DNA of 64,000 nt from Competibacter sp963695105 (GCA_963695105.1 CAVOGC010000011.1:17132-81131), one strand, 5' to 3'; counted from the stretch's first letter, positions 26,718 through 35,643 are shown. A program made the numbers and translations. Notes: generated by a model from the letters alone, not told the origin.

Positions 26718-28109
26718 TCAACTTCGCCGCCAGACCGTCCCTTTCGAGGTATCCTCGAGCACGACTCCCGCCTCCTGCAGCAGGTTCCGAACGCGGTCCG
26801 CTTCCACCCAGTCGCGGGCTTTGCGCGCGGCGGCGCGCTCGGCGATCAAGGCTTCGATCTGTTCGGCGGTCAATGCCGAGGCGGCATCCGTACTCACCTG
26901 TCCTCGCAGGAAACTTTCGGGATCGGCTTGCAATAAGCCGAGCAAACCACCCAACTGACGCAGGCTGGGGCTCAGGTACGCCGCCGCCGCCTCATCCTCG
27001 GTTCGCAGGCGATTGATTTCGCGAGCCAGTTCGAACAGCGCCGCCAGCGCCTCGGGCGTATTGAAATCGTCGTCCATGGCTTGCTCGAACCGGGCGCGCC
27101 AGCCCTCGTTGACCGGCGCATCCAGAATCGGCAGGCCGCGCAGCGCCGTGTACAAGCGGGTCAGCGAAGCCTTGGCGTGGTCCAGATTCTCGTCGGAGTA
27201 GTTCAACGGCCCCCGGTAGTGACTGGACAGAATGAACAGCCGCACCACCTCCGGCTGGTAGCGCCGCAGCACCTCGCGCACGGTAAAAAAATTGCCCAGC
27301 GACTTGGACATTTTCTCTTCGTTCACCTGCACGAAGCCGTTGTGCATCCACACATTGACGCAGCGATGACCGCTGGCCGCCTCGGACTGGGCGATCTCGT
27401 TCTCGTGATGAGGAAATTTCAGGTCCATCCCGCCGCCGTGAATGTCGAAATGCTCGCCCAGGCAGCGGGTGGACATCGCCGAACATTCGATATGCCAGCC
27501 GGGCCGGCCCGCGCCCCACGGCGACGGCCAACTCGGTTCGCCGGGCTTGGCGGCTTTCCACAGCACGAAGTCCAGCGGATCGCTCTTGGCCTCTTCCACT
27601 TCGATCCGCGCCCCGGTTCGGAGATCGTCCAGCTTCTTGTTGGCCAACCGCCCGTAGTGCTCGAATCGGCTCACGTCGTAGTACACGTCGCCGGTGGCGC
27701 CGACATAGGCGAAACCCTTGTCCAGCAGGGTTTGAATCATGGCGATCATGTCGGCCATGGCTCCGGTGGCGCGTGGCTCCTGGGCCGGCGGCAGAATGCC
27801 CAGCGCATCCAGATCCTCATGCATGGCTTGGACGAAGCGGTCGGTCAAGGCGTGGAAATCCTCGCCGTTCTCTTGGGCGCGGCGGATGATCTTGTCGTCG
27901 ATGTCGGTGATGTTGCGCACGTAGTTTACGTCGTAACCCTTGATCCGCAGCCAGCGCAGCACCACGTCGAACACCACCATGACCCGCGCGTGGCCGACGT
28001 GACAGTAGTCGTAGACGGTCATGCCACATACGTACATCCGTACCTTGCCCGGTTCGATGGGGTGAAACGGCTCTTTTTGACGGGTCAGGCTGTTGAAAAT
28101 CTGCAACAT
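26718..28109 (-). CDS. cysS: cysteinyl-tRNA synthetase
   Basis: A 463-residue class I aminoacyl-tRNA synthetase. It shows Cys28 of the zinc site (YVCGMTVYD), the HIGH-type motif HVGH (37-40), the zinc-site segment FPHHENEIAQSEA and KMSKS at 266-270. It joins cysteine to its tRNA. The length is normal for the family. It begins 78 bases downstream of gltX on the same strand and ends 10 bases before the promoter of the tRNA array. In Pseudomonas I recall glnS, another class I synthetase, at the neighbouring position. Confidence 0.96.
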   Translation of the reverse strand: MLQIFNSLTRQKEPFHPIEPGKVRMYVCGMTVYDYCHVGHARVMVVFDVVLRWLRIKGYDVNYVRNITDIDDKIIRRAQENGEDFHALTDRFVQAMHEDLDALGILPPAQEPRATGAMADMIAMIQTLLDKGFAYVGATGDVYYDVSRFEHYGRLANKKLDDLRTGARIEVEEAKSDPLDFVLWKAAKPGEPSWPSPWGAGRPGWHIECSAMSTRCLGEHFDIHGGGMDLKFPHHENEIAQSEAASGHRCVNVWMHNGFVQVNEEKMSKSLGNFFTVREVLRRYQPEVVRLFILSSHYRGPLNYSDENLDHAKASLTRLYTALRGLPILDAPVNEGWRARFEQAMDDDFNTPEALAALFELAREINRLRTEDEAAAAYLSPSLRQLGGLLGLLQADPESFLRGQVSTDAASALTAEQIEALIAERAAARKARDWVEADRVRNLLQEAGVVLEDTSKGTVWRRS

Positions 28110-28187
28110 AAACGGTTATCTCGACAATATTTAAGGCAGGTCGGGACAGTGCGAGACTGCGGATCACCCTGAAAGTATCCGCCAGGA

Positions 28188-29594
28188 TCAACAACAGGCG
28201 TCCAGCCGCCGCCGCGCGATATCAAGCGGCAGCAGGGCCAAAATTCGCGCCAGTTCCGGCCCGTGGGTCTCGCCCGTCAGCGCCGCCCGCAGCGGCATGA
28301 ACAGATTTTTCCCTTTTGCGCCGGTGCGTCGCTTCAAGTCTTCGACCAAAGGTTGATAGGCGGCGCCGTATTCGGCATACGCAGCCAGTGCCTGAGCAAA
28401 AAACGCCGACCCCGCCGCCGCGATCACCGTCCGGCCGTCGTCGCTCAGCGTTAAATCCTCGCTGAACAGCCGTTCCGCCCAGAAGGCGGCGTCGGCGGGA
28501 AAGCGGGTGTTGGGCCGGACCGTGGCGATAAATGCCTCCCGCCGGTCGGGCGGCACTCGTTCGTGAATCGCCGCACCCATCCAGGCCCACAACCGTTCCG
28601 GCGCGGCGCGCCCCACCGCCTCGGCCTGCCAGTGCAGCAGTTGGGCCTCGTCGTAGCGAGCCGGTGCGCGACCCAGATGCTCCACGGCGAACCCGCCCGC
28701 CAGTTCCGCCGGCTCCATCCATCCATCGTGCTCGTAGCGGTGGCCGAGCCGGGCCAGATAGTTCAACAAAGCCTCCGGCAGATAGCCGGCGGCGCGCAAC
28801 TCGCGAACGCTGAGGTCGCCCTCGCGTTTGGACAACGGTCCACCGTCAGCCCCGACGATCAAGGCCATGTGACCGTACTCCGGCGCCGGCAGATCCAGTG
28901 CCTCCAGCAACAACAACTGGCGCGGAGTGTTGGTCAAATGGTCTTCGCCGCGCAGCACATGGGTAATCCCCATCAGCGCATCATCCACGGCGTTGACGAA
29001 GAAGAACTGGGCACCGCCGTCGGCCCGGCGGATCACGAAGTCGCCAATGTGGTCGCTGGCGAAACGCTGCGGGCCGCGCACCAGATCGGTGAATTCCACC
29101 GTCCGCCCCGGCGGCACCCGGAAGCGCAGAGTCGGTTGCAGGCCCCGCTCCCGCCGCGCCCGCCGTTCGGCTTCGTTCAGGCGGGCGCAGGTGCCCGCAT
29201 AGCGCGGCGGCTGACCGGCGGACTGTTGCGCCTTGCGGCTCAGCGCCAGCTCGGTCGGAGTGCAGAAACAGGGATAGACGTGCCCGGCAACATCCAGTCG
29301 CTGGTAGTATTCGGCGTAAACTGCGGTCCGCTCCGACTGTGCGTAGGGTGCGTGGGGACCACCCACCCCCGGACCCTCCCGCCAGTCCAGCCCCAACCAG
29401 CGCAGATCGTCCAGCAGCGCCGCGATATATTCCGGACGGCTACGCTCCCGGTCGGTATCCTCGATCCGCAGCACGAATCGGCCGCCCCAGCGCCGGGCCA
29501 GCAGCTCGTTGAACAGGGCCGTGCGGATGTTGCCCAAGTGCAGGTAACCGGTTGGACTGGGCGCAAAGCGCGTTTTGACGATCTGGGTGGTCAT
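28188..29594 (-). CDS. gltX: glutamyl-tRNA synthetase
   Basis: A 468-residue class I synthetase. The N-terminus has RFAPSPTGYLHLGN (HIGH motif as HLGN, 19-22). The insertion domain has a CFC...Y...C zinc-binding pattern like that of E. coli GluRS. The KMSKS-type loop is PLSKREGD, a variant common in GluRS. I start at MTTQIVKTRF (29594), because the longer frame upstream adds residues without similarity; no strong ribosome site precedes either start. Whether this is the only GluRS or a second, tRNA-Gln-biased paralogue cannot be judged from one window. Confidence 0.93.
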   Translation of the reverse strand: MTTQIVKTRFAPSPTGYLHLGNIRTALFNELLARRWGGRFVLRIEDTDRERSRPEYIAALLDDLRWLGLDWREGPGVGGPHAPYAQSERTAVYAEYYQRLDVAGHVYPCFCTPTELALSRKAQQSAGQPPRYAGTCARLNEAERRARRERGLQPTLRFRVPPGRTVEFTDLVRGPQRFASDHIGDFVIRRADGGAQFFFVNAVDDALMGITHVLRGEDHLTNTPRQLLLLEALDLPAPEYGHMALIVGADGGPLSKREGDLSVRELRAAGYLPEALLNYLARLGHRYEHDGWMEPAELAGGFAVEHLGRAPARYDEAQLLHWQAEAVGRAAPERLWAWMGAAIHERVPPDRREAFIATVRPNTRFPADAAFWAERLFSEDLTLSDDGRTVIAAAGSAFFAQALAAYAEYGAAYQPLVEDLKRRTGAKGKNLFMPLRAALTGETHGPELARILALLPLDIARRRLDACC

Positions 29595-29699
29595 AGTGAA
29601 ATTATGGTACCGGAAAGCGCCGACAGCCGCCAAATCTGGCGGCGCGCCGGCTGGCCGATTATCATGATCCGGTCATTCCCACAACCTGGCGATTACTTC

Positions 29700-30350
29700 A
29701 TGCACAAACGACTTTCGTTAGCGGCCGCCGCCGTCCTCGGCTTGGTCGCCGCCGCCCAAGCCGGCACCCAAGTCCGGCTGGACACCAGCATGGGTCCTAT
29801 TACTCTGGAACTGGCGGACGAAAAAGCGCCGAAATCGGTGGAAAACTTTCTCGCCTACGCCCGCGACGGTTTCTACAACGGCACGATCTTCCATCGGGTC
29901 ATCGACGGCTTCATGATCCAGGGCGGCGGCTTTACCCCCGACTTCCAGCAGAAGCCGACCCGCGCCCCGGTTCCGAACGAGGCCAACAACGGACTTAAGA
30001 ACCGGCGTGGCACGGTGGCCATGGCGCGAACCAGCGATCCCCACTCCGCCACCGCCCAGTTTTTCATCAACGTCAAGGACAACGACTTTTTGGACCACCG
30101 CGCGCCAACCTCGCAAGGCTGGGGCTACACGGTGTTCGGCCAAGTCATCGACGGCATGGTCGTGGTGGATCAGATCAGCCAGGCGCCCACTGGCGCCGGT
30201 GGTCCGGGCGGCCGGTTCAGCGACGTACCGGTGACCCCGGTGTTCATCGAATCCGTTACGCTGCCGCCGGCCCTGGCGCCCGAACCGGCCCCGGTTGCGC
30301 CGAACCCAACTCCCGCGCCGTCCGCCGCGCCCGAACCCGCCAAACAGTGA
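29700..30350 (+). CDS. ppiA: periplasmic peptidyl-prolyl cis-trans isomerase (cyclophilin type) with proline-rich tail
   Basis: A 216-residue exported cyclophilin. Its signal peptide is MHKRLSLAAAAVLGLVAAAQA (cleavage after residue 21). One cyclophilin domain (about 22-185) follows, with FHRVIDGFMIQGGG and SATAQFFINVKDNDFLDH. A 30-residue Pro/Ala-rich tail ends the protein (APEPAPVAPNPTPAPSAAPE). It should speed proline isomerisation in the periplasm. The start at 29700 gives a clean signal peptide. It is divergent from gltX and 10 bases upstream of a second cyclophilin gene with nearly identical core blocks, so the pair looks like a tandem duplication with one copy exported. Confidence 0.92.
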   Translation: MHKRLSLAAAAVLGLVAAAQAGTQVRLDTSMGPITLELADEKAPKSVENFLAYARDGFYNGTIFHRVIDGFMIQGGGFTPDFQQKPTRAPVPNEANNGLKNRRGTVAMARTSDPHSATAQFFINVKDNDFLDHRAPTSQGWGYTVFGQVIDGMVVVDQISQAPTGAGGPGGRFSDVPVTPVFIESVTLPPALAPEPAPVAPNPTPAPSAAPEPAKQ

Positions 30351-30360
30351 GACACCCGCC

Positions 30361-30858
30361 ATGGTTAATTTGCATACCCGATTCGGCATCATCAGCATCG
30401 AACTCGATCACGCCCACGCTCCGGCCACGACCGCCAACTTTCTACAGTATGCCCGCGACGGGTTCTACGAAGGCACCCTGTTCCATCGGGTGATCCCCAA
30501 CTTCATGATTCAGGGTGGCGGCCTGGAAGCGGACATGAGCCAGAAGCCGACGCACCCCCCGATTCGCAACGAGGCCGAAAACGGCCTGAAAAACCAGGTG
30601 GGCACCGTTGCCATGGCGCGCACGTCCGACCCTCATTCCGCCACCGCTCAATTCTTCATCAACGTCAAGGACAACGACTTTCTCGACCACCGCGGTCCGA
30701 CCAGCCAGGGCTGGGGCTACTGCGTGTTCGGACGGGTTGTGGCCGGCAGGGATGTGGTCGATGCGATCACCGCCGCGCCGACCACCAACCGGCGCGGCCA
30801 CCAGAACGTGCCGGTCGAGGACATCACGATCACCAAAGTTGAAGTCGTCGACGAATAA
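30361..30858 (+). CDS. ppiB: cytoplasmic peptidyl-prolyl cis-trans isomerase B
   Basis: A 165-residue cyclophilin without signal peptide. It starts MVNLHTRFGIISIEL and has FHRVIPNFMIQGGG and the catalytic block SATAQFFINVKDNDFLDH. It acts on cytoplasmic proteins. It lies 10 bases after the periplasmic paralogue and five bases before lpxH, so the three form an operon. Position next to lpxH and near cysS is the same as I recall in Pseudomonas. Confidence 0.95.
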   Translation: MVNLHTRFGIISIELDHAHAPATTANFLQYARDGFYEGTLFHRVIPNFMIQGGGLEADMSQKPTHPPIRNEAENGLKNQVGTVAMARTSDPHSATAQFFINVKDNDFLDHRGPTSQGWGYCVFGRVVAGRDVVDAITAAPTTNRRGHQNVPVEDITITKVEVVDE

Positions 30859-30863
30859 GCCTC

Positions 30864-31595
30864 ATGGCCACGCTGTTCATCTCCGACCTGCACCTGGACC
30901 GGACCCGTCCCGCCATCGTCTCTCTGTTCCTGAATTTTCTGGAACAGCGCGCCCGGCCGGCCGATGCTCTGTATATCCTGGGCGATCTGTTCGAGGCCTG
31001 GATCGGCGATGACGACGACGCGGAACTTGGGCATACCGTCGCCGGCGCGCTACGCGCGCTGGTCGCATCCGGCGTGCCGACGTACTTTCTGCACGGCAAC
31101 CGGGATTTCCTGGTCGGCCAAGCTTTCGCGGCGGCGAGCCAAGCGCGGTTATTGCCGGAGAGCGTGGTGATCGAGCTGGCCGGCGAGCCCGTGCTGCTGC
31201 TGCACGGCGACACGCTTTGCACCGACGATGTCGAGTACCAGGCGTTTCGCGCCCAAGTCCGCGATCCGGCCTGGCAGGCGGGTTTGCTGGCGCAGCCACT
31301 GGCGCGACGACGGATACTGGCCGGCCAGTTGCGTGAAACCAGCCGGCAGGCCACCCAGTTGAAAGGCGCCGAGATTACCGACGTCAACCCCGTGGCGGTG
31401 GAGCGCGCGCTGCGCGCGCACGGTGTTGGCAATCTGATCCACGGCCACACCCACCGGCCCGCCATCCACCAATGGATGCTGGACGGGCGGCCGGCGCGGC
31501 GGGCGGTGCTGGGCGACTGGTACGAACAGGGCAGCGTGCTGTGTTGCGACAGGGCCGGCTGGCGCCTGGAATCCCTGCCCCTGCTCGGCGCGTAG
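30864..31595 (+). CDS. lpxH: UDP-2,3-diacylglucosamine diphosphatase LpxH (lipid A synthesis)
   Basis: A 243-residue calcineurin-like phosphoesterase that makes lipid X from UDP-2,3-diacylglucosamine at the inner membrane. Metal-binding residues are at family positions: D8 and H10 (ISDLHLD), D41 (LGDLFEAWIGDD), N79 (LHGNRDFL), H114 (LHGDTLCT) and HGHTHRP near the C-terminus. Length and order match E. coli LpxH. It is the third gene of the ppiA-ppiB-lpxH unit. The presence of this enzyme indicates a Gram-negative envelope with lipid A. Confidence 0.95.
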   Translation: MATLFISDLHLDRTRPAIVSLFLNFLEQRARPADALYILGDLFEAWIGDDDDAELGHTVAGALRALVASGVPTYFLHGNRDFLVGQAFAAASQARLLPESVVIELAGEPVLLLHGDTLCTDDVEYQAFRAQVRDPAWQAGLLAQPLARRRILAGQLRETSRQATQLKGAEITDVNPVAVERALRAHGVGNLIHGHTHRPAIHQWMLDGRPARRAVLGDWYEQGSVLCCDRAGWRLESLPLLGA

Positions 31596-31667
31596 GTTCA
31601 TGATCCTGCTTCCCCCCCCCGGACCGGACTGCTCGCGCACGACACACCGGGCAGCTTTGCGGCGCTG

Positions 31668-32069
31668 ATGGATCTGTACGAACGCAACTACATCAACCTG
31701 CGCCGATTGCTGCCGATCATGCCGCCCACCTCAGCCACTCGCGTCTCGCGGGTGGCGGGTGGTCTGGATTTGCACCTGCGAATCCTCGAGCGCAGTCGCT
31801 ACACCAGCGACCTGGTCCTGACCTACCAATTTCGCCAGGAACACGGCACGCTCATCGCCGAACCCAACCTGCGTATCCGGATCTACCACGATGCGCGGAT
31901 GGCTGAGGTGATGGCCGCGCACTTGCGGCATCGCGCCGCCTTCACCGCCGGATTCTACCCCAGCCCCCAAGCGGATGGGGCGCACCTCCATGCCCGCTGG
32001 CAGACCAACCGTTTTCTTTTCAAATGGCTCGCCTACTGCCTGCGCCAGGGCCATCGATTTACCGGGTAA
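31668..32069 (+). CDS. DUF1249 (YqiB-like) protein, start probably frameshifted
   Basis: A 133-residue soluble protein. MDLYERNYINLRRLLP near the N-terminus and FLFKWLAYCLRQGHRF at the end match the DUF1249/YqiB family; its function is unknown. The frame stays open upstream and encodes LLAHDTPGSFAALMDLYE, which I recall as conserved in the family, but it has no start codon before the stop at 31593. An ATG at 31600, five bases after lpxH, opens a different frame and leads into a run of nine C (31612-31620). One extra C there would fuse the two and give a normal start. The run may therefore hide a sequence error or a slippage switch. Confidence 0.75.
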   Translation: MDLYERNYINLRRLLPIMPPTSATRVSRVAGGLDLHLRILERSRYTSDLVLTYQFRQEHGTLIAEPNLRIRIYHDARMAEVMAAHLRHRAAFTAGFYPSPQADGAHLHARWQTNRFLFKWLAYCLRQGHRFTG

Positions 32070-32130
32070 CCCGCCTGCCCTGTCTGAAGCCCCCGCGGTC
32101 ATCGGAACGCCCGACGTATTATTTTGCCAA

Positions 32131-32200
32131 ATTAGTTGACCAAGCTGATAGGTTAATATATTTTCCCTACTCAATAGTCAGGAATTAACCCTACAGTACA
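32131..32200 (+). promoter_or_regulatory. candidate iscR promoter/operator region
   Basis: The gap before iscR is AT-rich. It contains TTGACC at 32136 and TATATT at 32157 (15-base spacer) plus a partial match to type 1 IscR sites around TACTCAATAGTCAGG (about 32168-32183). IscR commonly represses itself, so an operator is expected here. The match is too weak for a firm call. Confidence 0.3.
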
Positions 32201-32222
32201 GCCCAACCGCGGGGTAATGCTT

Positions 32223-32708
32223 ATGAAACTGTCGACCAAAGGCCGCTATGCGGTTACCGCCATGATGCATCTGGCCATTCACGACAAATACGGCCCGGTC
32301 ACGCTGGCCGAAATTTCCCAATGCCAAGGCATATCGCTGTCCTATCTGGAGCAGTTGTTCGCCAAGCTGCGCAAGCGCAGTCTGGTGGAGGGCGTGCGCG
32401 GCCCAGGCGGTGGCTATCGGCTGGCCAGTTCGCCCGACCAGGTCACGGTCGCCGACATCATCAGCGCGGTCGACGAACGGCTGGACGCCACCCGCTGCTT
32501 CGGGCACGAGAACTGCCAGGAGGGCCGGCGCTGCCTGACGCACGAATTGTGGACCGACCTCAGCCGACAGATTTTCGCCTTCCTGGAAGGCATCACGCTG
32601 GCGCAGTTCGTCGAGCGTCCGGCGGTCTGCGAAGTGGTGCGCCGCCAAAACGGCTCGCGCCGGCGCGACCGCTCCAATGAGCGTTTGCCGGCTTCGGCCG
32701 TGGCCTGA
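32223..32708 (+). CDS. iscR: Rrf2-family iron-sulfur regulator IscR
   Basis: A 161-residue winged-helix regulator. MKLSTKGRYAVTAMMHLA and GPGGGYRLA are the Rrf2 DNA-binding region. Three cysteines at 92, 98 and 104 (RCFGHENCQEGRRC) match the IscR [2Fe-2S] ligands in number and spacing. It senses Fe-S cluster status and represses Fe-S assembly genes when charged. An ATG six bases upstream (32217) is in frame, but 32223 gives the family-typical start. It precedes iscS by 19 bases. The normal partners iscU, iscA, hscBA and fdx are not in the following genes. Confidence 0.93.
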   Translation: MKLSTKGRYAVTAMMHLAIHDKYGPVTLAEISQCQGISLSYLEQLFAKLRKRSLVEGVRGPGGGYRLASSPDQVTVADIISAVDERLDATRCFGHENCQEGRRCLTHELWTDLSRQIFAFLEGITLAQFVERPAVCEVVRRQNGSRRRDRSNERLPASAVA

Positions 32709-32727
32709 CCGGTTTCCCCATGCCGTA

Positions 32728-33945
32728 ATGCGGTTGCCGGTTTATCTGGATTACGCGGCGACCACCCCGGCGGACCCGCGGGTTGCCGTCGTCCTGAACC
32801 AGCATCTCGGCCAGGACGGCATCTTCGGCAACCCTTCTTCCAACACCCACGCTTTCGGTCGGGCGGCGGCTTGGGCGGTCGAAACCGCCCGGACGCATGT
32901 CGCCGCCCTGCTCGGCGCCGACCCGCGCGAGATTGTCTGGACTTCCGGAGCCACCGAAGCCAACAACCTGGCCCTGCGCGGGGTCATGCGCGCCGACACC
33001 CGTAAGGGCCGGCATCTCGTCACCGCCAAGACCGAACACAAGGCCGTGCTCGATGTTTGCCGACAACTGGAGCGGGAAGGCTGCGCGGTCATCTGGCTGG
33101 ACCCGGAGCCGGACGGTCTAATCGCCCCGGAACGGCTGGCGGCGGCGCTGCGGCCCGATACCGTGCTGGTCTCGCTGATGCACGTCAACAACGAAACCGG
33201 TGTGGCGCAGGATCTGGCCGCCCTTGGCGCCCTGGTTCGAAACCATGGCGCGTTGCTGCATGTGGACGCGGCCCAAAGCGCTGGCAAGCTGCCGCTCGAT
33301 CTGCAAATCCTGCCGGTGGATCTGTTAAGCATCAGCGCGCACAAGCTCTACGGCCCCAAGGGCATCGGCGCGCTGTACGTCCGACAACGCCCCCATCGAG
33401 TTCGTCTGGAACCGCTGCTGTACGGCGGTGGTCAGGAACGGGGTCTGCGGGCCGGTACGCTGCCCACTCACCAAATCGTGGCGATGGGAGAAGCCTGCCG
33501 GATCGCCCGCGTCGAAATGGAGGCCGAGCAGGCCCGCATCCGACGGTTGCGCGACCGGCTGTGGCAAGGGTTGGCGGCGTTGGGCGCGGTGGAATTAAAC
33601 GGTCATTCCGAGCGGAACGTGGCCGGCATCCTCAATATCAGCTTTGCCGGCATCGCCGCCGAGGCCCTGCTGGACGCGCTGCCGGACATCGCCCTTGCCA
33701 CCGGCTCCGCCTGCAACTCCGCCAGCCACGAAGCCTCGCATGTGCTGCGGGCAATGGGCTGCGATACGTTCAGGATGCGCGGCGCGGTCCGCTTCAGCCT
33801 GGGCCGCTTCACCACCGCCGAGGAAATCGAATACGCCATCGACGCGGTGGCGACGGCGGTCACCCGGCTGCGGGAGCTATCCCCGCTCTGGGAGGCGCGC
33901 TGGCGAGGTCCAAAGCACTGCGCGGTGGATTGGGCGGCGCCATGA
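32728..33945 (+). CDS. iscS: cysteine desulfurase IscS
   Basis: A 405-residue PLP enzyme that takes sulfur from cysteine for Fe-S clusters and tRNA thiolation. Visible residues are H104 (TEHKAVL), D180 (LHVDAAQS), the PLP lysine K206 (SAHKLYGPKG) and the catalytic C329 (GSACNSASHE). The C-terminus continues about 40 residues past the core. ATG at 32728 gives a start like E. coli IscS (LPVYLDYAATTP); an open frame upstream overlaps iscR and is not conserved. iscU does not follow; instead a PNPOx-like gene begins 16 bases later. The isc locus is therefore a two-gene remnant, or its other parts lie elsewhere. Confidence 0.93.
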   Translation: MRLPVYLDYAATTPADPRVAVVLNQHLGQDGIFGNPSSNTHAFGRAAAWAVETARTHVAALLGADPREIVWTSGATEANNLALRGVMRADTRKGRHLVTAKTEHKAVLDVCRQLEREGCAVIWLDPEPDGLIAPERLAAALRPDTVLVSLMHVNNETGVAQDLAALGALVRNHGALLHVDAAQSAGKLPLDLQILPVDLLSISAHKLYGPKGIGALYVRQRPHRVRLEPLLYGGGQERGLRAGTLPTHQIVAMGEACRIARVEMEAEQARIRRLRDRLWQGLAALGAVELNGHSERNVAGILNISFAGIAAEALLDALPDIALATGSACNSASHEASHVLRAMGCDTFRMRGAVRFSLGRFTTAEEIEYAIDAVATAVTRLRELSPLWEARWRGPKHCAVDWAAP

Positions 33946-33961
33946 GCGGGCACGGCGACCG

Positions 33962-34441
33962 ATGAACCTTCAAGAACAACGCTTGATGCTAAACCTGATC
34001 CGCGACCGGCGCTGGGCGGCGCTCGCTACTCAGGGTCCCGATGGGCCGGACGCCTCCTGGGTCGCCTACGTCCCGGAACCGGATTGCGGCGGTTTCCTGC
34101 TACACCTCAGCACGCTGTCCGCCCACACCCGCAACCTGCTGGCCCACTCGCGCGCCGGGCTGGCGATCAGCGAACCGGAACGGGACGGCGCAGATCCGCA
34201 GACGCTGGCCCGGGTGACGGTGCAGGGTGAGGTCGCGATCATTCCCCGCGACCGCGCGGACTACCGGCAGGCGGCGCTGCGCTATCAGGATCGGCTGCCC
34301 GATGCGGCGCCGCGCTTCGAGTTCGGCGATTTCCTGCTACTGCGCCTCACCCCAATCCGCATCCGCTTTATCGGCGGCTTCGCCCGCGCCTACACCCTGG
34401 ACCACGACAGGCTGCGGGTGATCGCTCAGCGCACCAGTTGA
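33962..34441 (+). CDS. PNPOx-like (HugZ-type) FMN/heme-binding family protein
   Basis: A 159-residue protein with the split-barrel pattern of pyridoxamine-phosphate-oxidase-like proteins: RRWAALATQGPDGPDASWV, then HLSTLSAHTRNLLAHSRAGL, then LTPIRIRFIGGFARAY near the end. The last block is typical of HugZ-like heme-utilisation proteins. It probably binds FMN or heme in the cytoplasm; the exact reaction is not clear. It follows iscS by 16 bases and so is likely in the iscR-iscS transcript. Its 3' end overlaps the convergent gspF by 16 bases. Confidence 0.78.
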   Translation: MNLQEQRLMLNLIRDRRWAALATQGPDGPDASWVAYVPEPDCGGFLLHLSTLSAHTRNLLAHSRAGLAISEPERDGADPQTLARVTVQGEVAIIPRDRADYRQAALRYQDRLPDAAPRFEFGDFLLLRLTPIRIRFIGGFARAYTLDHDRLRVIAQRTS

Positions 34442-35643
34442 TTGAGATCGAAGATCGGCAGCAGGATCGCCAGCACGATCACCAGCACCACGCCGCCCAT
34501 CACCAGAATCAGCATGGGTTCGAAAATCCCCAACAGCGCGGCGATCAGGGTTTCGGTCTCGCGCTCCTGCTGCGCCGCCGCCCGCTCCAACATGCTCTCC
34601 AGCCGGCCGCTGGCCTCGCCGCTGGCGATGAGTTGCAAGGTCATCGGTGGGAAATAACCGCTGGCGCCGACCGCCTTGTACAGGCTGGCGCCTTCCTTGA
34701 CCCGTACCGCCGCCTGTTCCACCGCTTCCCGCATCGGCAGGTTGCTGAGTACCTGCGCGGAAATCCGCAAGGCCTCCAGCACCGGCACGCCGCTCGCCAT
34801 CAGGATGCTGAAGGTGCGGGCAAAACGGGCGGTATTGGTTCCCCGGATCAAGCGCGCCAGCAGCGGCAGGCGCAGCAGCACGCGATGCACTTGCCGCCGG
34901 AAGCCAATCCGGCCCAGGGCGTAGGTCCAAGCCACCGCGCCGGCCGCCAGTGCAAGCAGTATCAGCCAACCGTACTCGCGCAGAAAATCGCTCAGGGCGA
35001 TCAGACCGCGGGTCAGCGCCGGCAACTGCTGGTTGAGACTGCCAAACACCTGCACCACCTGCGGCACCACATAGGTCAGCAGGCCGGCGACGATCAGGAT
35101 GGCGACGCCAGTCAGCAGCAAGGGATAGAACAACGCCAGCCCAACCTTCTGGCGCATCTGCTGGCGGGCCTCGGTGTAATCGGCCAGCCGCTCGAACACC
35201 ACGTCCAGATGGCCGGACTGCTCGCCGGCGGCGACGGTGGCCCGGTACAGCTCCGGAAACACCTGCGGAAAATCGCCGAGCGCGGTCGCCAGGGTGTGGC
35301 CTTCCAGCACCCGGGTGCGCACCGCCAGCAGCAACCCGCTGAGCCGCGCCCGGTCGGCCTGCTGGGCCACCGCGCCCAGCGCCTCTTCCAGCGGCAGGCC
35401 CGAACCGACCAAAGTCGCCAGTTGCCGGGTAATCAAGGCCAGATCGGTGGCGCTGATCCGAACCCGCCCGCTCCACCAATGGCTGCCGCGCCGGCGCTCG
35501 CCGCTGGCTACTTCCTCGATCCCCAGCGGGTTCAGGCCGCGCTCGCGCAGCGTCTGCCGGGCCAGCCGGGGCGTATCGGCCTCAATCAAACCCTTGCGCT
35601 GACGACCTTTGACGTCGAGCGCGCTGTACTGAAACGCCGGCAC
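34426..35643 (-). CDS. gspF: type II secretion inner-membrane platform protein GspF
   Basis: A 405-residue membrane protein with two repeated T2SSF domains (about 70-195 and 275-395) and three main spans. Recognisable blocks are ITRQLATLVGSGLPLEEAL, LTYVVPQVVQVF and RFARTFSILMASGVPVLEAL. GspF anchors the pseudopilus assembly ATPase GspE at the inner membrane. It begins one base after the gspE stop and ends the gspC-D-E-F series. No gspG or later genes follow; the next gene is convergent. Confidence 0.94.
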   Translation of the reverse strand: MPAFQYSALDVKGRQRKGLIEADTPRLARQTLRERGLNPLGIEEVASGERRRGSHWWSGRVRISATDLALITRQLATLVGSGLPLEEALGAVAQQADRARLSGLLLAVRTRVLEGHTLATALGDFPQVFPELYRATVAAGEQSGHLDVVFERLADYTEARQQMRQKVGLALFYPLLLTGVAILIVAGLLTYVVPQVVQVFGSLNQQLPALTRGLIALSDFLREYGWLILLALAAGAVAWTYALGRIGFRRQVHRVLLRLPLLARLIRGTNTARFARTFSILMASGVPVLEALRISAQVLSNLPMREAVEQAAVRVKEGASLYKAVGASGYFPPMTLQLIASGEASGRLESMLERAAAQQERETETLIAALLGIFEPMLILVMGGVVLVIVLAILLPIFDLNQLVR

